DNA of 37,555 nucleotides from NCBI RefSeq assembly GCF_003201355.1, contig NZ_QICL01000040.1:1-37555 (forward strand), in the 5' to 3' direction. A program made the position numbers and the translations under genes. Shown in pieces: positions 35,344 through 37,555 of this stretch. Each line of letters opens with the position of its first letter. The stretch's first letter is position 1. This DNA comes from Indolivaga alginatilytica (GTDB taxonomy: Bacteria > Bacteroidota > Bacteroidia > Bacteroidales > Dysgonomonadaceae). The notes beneath the pieces were generated by a model. That model saw nothing but the letters and a program-made list of their open reading frames with translations, was not told where the DNA came from and did not search any database.

Positions 35344-36825
35344 TCATTTAAGTAATAATTCATAATCTTCTGTCAGAGTCACGTCCTTTTCGAAATCGTA
35401 TAACGTCAAACTTCGTAATACGTAATAAAGTGACCAGTAATTATAAAGAGCATTTATATAATTTCGTTTGGCTGTATCTTTCTCAGAGATAGCCGTGTTC
35501 AAATCCAAGATGGTAGATCTCCCTAAAATATATAGTTTGCGTGCGACTTCGTTGCGTCTGTTTGCAGTTGCATCTGTTTTTAAAGCAACGTTTATTCTGT
35601 TGTTTTGCAGGTTAAACTGTTTTACGATACGGGTTACATTCAATTCAAAATTAATTTTGTCTTGTTTTATTTGTGTATAGACCATATCGCGATTGGATTT
35701 TGCTACCTGTATCTGGCCTTTGCCCCTTCCCCAATCCAGAATGGGTAACCGAATACCTATTTCAACATATTGCTGATTAAGTGGATCTCTATAAGCCGTA
35801 CGTATATTTTCACCTGTCTGAGTAAGTCCCAGTTGAGCGAATATATCAGCCTTTAGTCCGGCGGAAGCTCTTGCATTTGCAACATTGCTTTCACTTTCCT
35901 GCTTTTTCCGTTCCATTTTAATTATATCCGGACTATTATTGGTTGCCAGATATAAAGCTTTATGCAGGTCAACGATAAATTGAGGTGTGTTTTCTTCAAG
36001 TACAACTTCAATCTCTATATCTTCGGTAATACCCAGATAAGAGCGAAGTTCCTGAGTATAATTATCTACTTCAATTTGAGCATTTAGCATGTTACTTTCT
36101 TCATTAAGGCGATTAACCTCCAGTTGTAACATGTCATTTTCGGTGATGGTTCCTATATTATATCTCCTTTGAGCAAAAGAGTACAGAGTATCGGTATTTG
36201 CATAGTTAGTTTGCGCAATTTGCAGGTTAGTCTGAGCTCGAGTTAAATCAAAGAATTTCCGGACAGTTTCTGTCGATACTAATTCAATTAGCTCTACATA
36301 TTCTTTTTTTGCCTCTTCGAATCGAAGAGGTTCAATTTTTTTATCCCATTTCAATTTATTATACCCGAAAAGCGATTGTTGGTAAGAAATAGTAATAGGG
36401 TTTGTCAGGTAAGAGTAGTTTTTGTTTTCTCCCAAGATATCTAACCTCTGGATACTTGATTTTAAAGACAAAGTACCTCCCGTTAAGGCTATATTCTGAC
36501 TTATGGATAACATTCCATCTGTGCTTAACTCATTTTGCTGTATAAACTGGGATGTCCCATCCGGCATATTTATTACATTAATCGAGTGATTAAAATTAGG
36601 TGTAGAACTAAAGGCTAGAGATGGCAGATAATTTGCTTTAAAGTAACAATAATTCCAATATGAGGAACGAAAGCTATGACGGGCTACAGTGATTTGAGGT
36701 GATTGTTTTCTGGCAATATCTATAGCTTTATTAATAGTCAAACTTATTTGATTATTTTGTTGTCCTTGTACAAAATTCGTACAAAACAATAGTAATATTA
36801 TAAACATATAAGATGTTCTTTTCAT
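35344..36825 (-). CDS. TolC-family outer-membrane efflux protein
   Basis: A signal peptide (YMFIILLLFCTNFVQGQ) precedes two outer-membrane-efflux-protein repeats of long helices and short barrel strands. The first covers about 25-235 (ITVARHSFRSSYWNYCYFKANYLPSLAFS). The second covers about 265-475 (NVANARASAGLKADIFAQLG, then QYVEIGIRLPILDWGRGKGQI). Length (493) is typical. It heads a two-gene operon with the HlyD adaptor, 80 bp apart, and lies divergent from a sigma-54-type response regulator gene. A candidate sigma-54 promoter and upstream repeats precede it. Confidence 0.88.
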   Translation of the reverse strand: MKRTSYMFIILLLFCTNFVQGQQNNQISLTINKAIDIARKQSPQITVARHSFRSSYWNYCYFKANYLPSLAFSSTPNFNHSINVINMPDGTSQFIQQNELSTDGMLSISQNIALTGGTLSLKSSIQRLDILGENKNYSYLTNPITISYQQSLFGYNKLKWDKKIEPLRFEEAKKEYVELIELVSTETVRKFFDLTRAQTNLQIAQTNYANTDTLYSFAQRRYNIGTITENDMLQLEVNRLNEESNMLNAQIEVDNYTQELRSYLGITEDIEIEVVLEENTPQFIVDLHKALYLATNNSPDIIKMERKKQESESNVANARASAGLKADIFAQLGLTQTGENIRTAYRDPLNQQYVEIGIRLPILDWGRGKGQIQVAKSNRDMVYTQIKQDKINFELNVTRIVKQFNLQNNRINVALKTDATANRRNEVARKLYILGRSTILDLNTAISEKDTAKRNYINALYNYWSLYYVLRSLTLYDFEKDVTLTEDYELLLK

Positions 36826-36854
36826 GATATATCTATCTATACGTAATTAATAAA

Positions 36855-36870
36855 ATCAAATATCATGCCT
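36855..36870 (-). promoter_or_regulatory. Candidate sigma-54 promoter of the tolC-hlyD operon
   Basis: The minus strand reads AGGCATGATATTTGAT. Compared with TGGCACG-N4-TTGCW it keeps GG at -24 and TTG at -12, and differs in three positions, including GA instead of GC at -12. The implied start lies about 20 bp before the tolC ATG. The adjacent gene encodes a receiver of the sigma-54 activator type, and two repeats lie about 73-114 bp upstream of the predicted start, the usual place of activator sites. Confidence 0.5.
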
Positions 36871-36918
36871 TGTTTGTAAAATTCTGTTTATTAATATTTT
36901 ATGTTGTTTTTATTGTGT

Positions 36919-36960
36919 TTTTATGTTCATTATCGCACTGTTTTATGTTCATTATCGCAC
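36919..36960. promoter_or_regulatory. Two direct 20-bp repeats, probable activator (UAS) sites
   Basis: TTTTATGTTCATTATCGCAC occurs at 36919-36938 and again, unchanged, at 36941-36960, a 22-bp period or about two helical turns. Each copy contains a partial dyad (TG-N3-AT..AT-N3-CA around TGTTCATTATCGCA). They lie between tolC and the divergent response regulator gene. I infer binding sites for that regulator. Confidence 0.6.
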
Positions 36961-37022
36961 GTGTTTTGTCTGAAATTTTTAATATCTTTATAGAAAATAA
37001 ATGAGGTAAATATGAGTAAAGT

Positions 37023-37397
37023 ATGGAAAGAAAGGGGAGAATACTGATTATAGATGATAATGAAGATGTGCTTTTTGCTCTTAATGCATTGTTGCAAAAT
37101 TATGTAGAGAAGATAAAAGTAAGCACACATCCCGAGAAAATAGAAAAATATTTGAAAGAATACCAACCTGATGTAATACTCCTGGATATGAACTTCAGGT
37201 TAGATGTTATCAGCGGTAAAGAAGGCTTTCTCTGGCTTGAGAGAATACTAAAGGTTGATCCTCAGTCTATTGTTGTTTTTATGACTGCCTATGCTGATAC
37301 AAATAAAGCTGTACAGGCAATAAAAGCAGGAGCAACTGATTTTATTGCTAAACCTTGGGAGAAGGAAAAACTATTAGCTACTAATGCGAATCAGTAG
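37023..37397 (+). pseudogene. Receiver domain of a sigma-54-type response regulator, truncated by the terminal repeat
   Basis: The 120 native residues form a full receiver domain: Asp11/Asp12 (IIDDNED), phospho-acceptor Asp55 (VILLDMNF), the Thr/Ala switch (VFMTAYAD) and Lys110 (FIAKPWEKEKLLAT). The sequence around MNF...GKEGFLWLE and KPW matches the subgroup of Bacteroidota response regulators that continue into an AAA+ sigma-54-interaction domain and a Fis-type HTH (about 450 residues in all). Here the 177-bp repeat supplies NANQ and a stop right after LLAT. Output domains and any following kinase gene lie beyond the repeat or are lost. The regulator is probably inactive for transcription activation. 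Confidence 0.8.
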
Positions 37398-37555
37398 TTA
37401 AACTTTTCCGCTGATTTGTTTAGTTAAAATGTTTATAATCAATAAAATAAGCGATTGATTATTTGCTCAATCTCTTGAAAATCATTAACTTAAAAGAATA
37501 ATCCCCATTATTTTTCAGTTATGATTCCCAAGAAGAAAGAGCTTAAACTGATAAA
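37379..37555. repeat. Right copy of the 177-bp terminal inverted repeat
   Basis: Reverse complement of bases 1-177 with two differences. It begins at TACTAATGCG within the response-regulator frame and supplies that frame with four foreign codons and a TAG stop. The two copies point away from each other, so the same element sits at both borders in inverted orientation. The flanks just inside the repeats (AAT on the left in repeat orientation, AGC on the right) differ, as expected for two independent insertions. No target duplication can be checked because each outer flank is missing. Confidence 0.85.
37521..37555 (+). CDS. Possible transposase start, partial (right repeat)
   Basis: Identical to the frame at the left edge: an ATG after TTTTTCAGTT opens a basic peptide (MIPKKKELKLI) that leaves the window. 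Both copies of the repeat preserve this frame exactly. Function is inferred only from the repeat context. Confidence 0.25.
   Translation, partial: MIPKKKELKLI

Noticed and set aside
36919-36960. Two-copy direct repeat as a minimal CRISPR array
   Set aside because: The spacing between copies is only 2 bases, so there is no spacer, and no cas genes are near. A promoter-proximal regulator site fits better.
1-37555. The window as a composite transposon carrying all genes between the inverted copies
   Set aside because: Both copies interrupt genes whose remaining parts lie inside the window. That fits two insertions into resident DNA better than acquisition of the interval as a unit.
1-37555. 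Phase-variable inversion that would restore susD or the response regulator
   Set aside because: Each copy contributes a stop and at least 177 bp of largely non-coding sequence between any joined fragments, so inversion across the repeats would not rebuild either protein.

Overview
The window is AT-rich DNA from a member of the Bacteroidota, probably Bacteroidales and possibly Dysgonomonas-like (the genus is only an impression). The evidence is two SusC/SusD systems, a SusR-type regulator, several Bacteroidota-specific families (DUF5686, DUF4466, FISUMP), lipoprotein signals typical of PUL proteins, and promoters of the Bacteroidota TAnnTTTG type without obvious Shine-Dalgarno sequences.

Layout. 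(1) Both ends carry the same 177-bp sequence in opposite orientation (two mismatches). Each copy cuts off a gene: a susD on the left and a sigma-54-type response regulator on the right. Just inside each outer edge the repeat opens a reading frame that runs off the window, so it looks like the end of an insertion sequence present at both borders. (2) 172-4804 is a decaying polysaccharide utilisation locus (PUL): susD cut by the repeat, susC frameshifted, a 33-codon LacI-type HTH remnant, and a broken 3' remnant of an unidentified gene. (3) 4830-8308 is a compact operon for an aliphatic-sulfonate-type ABC importer (SsuB-SsuA-SsuC) ending in a QueG-like 4Fe-4S protein. (4) 8797-11675 holds a secreted choloylglycine-hydrolase-family amidase and a FISUMP surface protein. 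(5) 11804-15516 is a minus-strand group of small cytosolic genes: a VOC protein, a second QueG-like protein, a WYL regulator, a GyrI-like sensor, DUF3788 and a YdeI-like protein. (6) 16053-18570 is a LytS-type kinase with its response regulator, which collides with a truncated btuB still carrying its cobalamin riboswitch. (7) 18872-21193 is a DUF5686 outer-membrane protein. (8) 21352-33949 is an apparently intact PUL: susC-susD, two surface lipoproteins and a GH55-like beta-helix/beta-propeller enzyme on the minus strand, with a divergent degenerate ROK protein and a SusR-like membrane regulator. (9) 34013-37397 is a TolC-HlyD efflux pair with a candidate sigma-54 promoter and two 20-bp upstream repeats, divergent from the truncated response regulator.

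How it fits together. The intact PUL suggests import and exo-cleavage of a beta-1,3-glucan-like glycan, sensed by the SusR-like protein and perhaps by the ROK protein, whose kinase motifs look broken. The efflux pair appears to be controlled by the very regulator that has lost its output domains. The importer operon pairs sulfonate-type uptake with a cofactor-bearing reductase-like protein and has no SsuD monooxygenase beside it. At least six loci are broken (left susD, left susC, lacI remnant, enzyme remnant, LytTR/btuB junction, right response regulator), so the window records substantial rearrangement. I found no tRNA, rRNA, CRISPR array or complete transposase.
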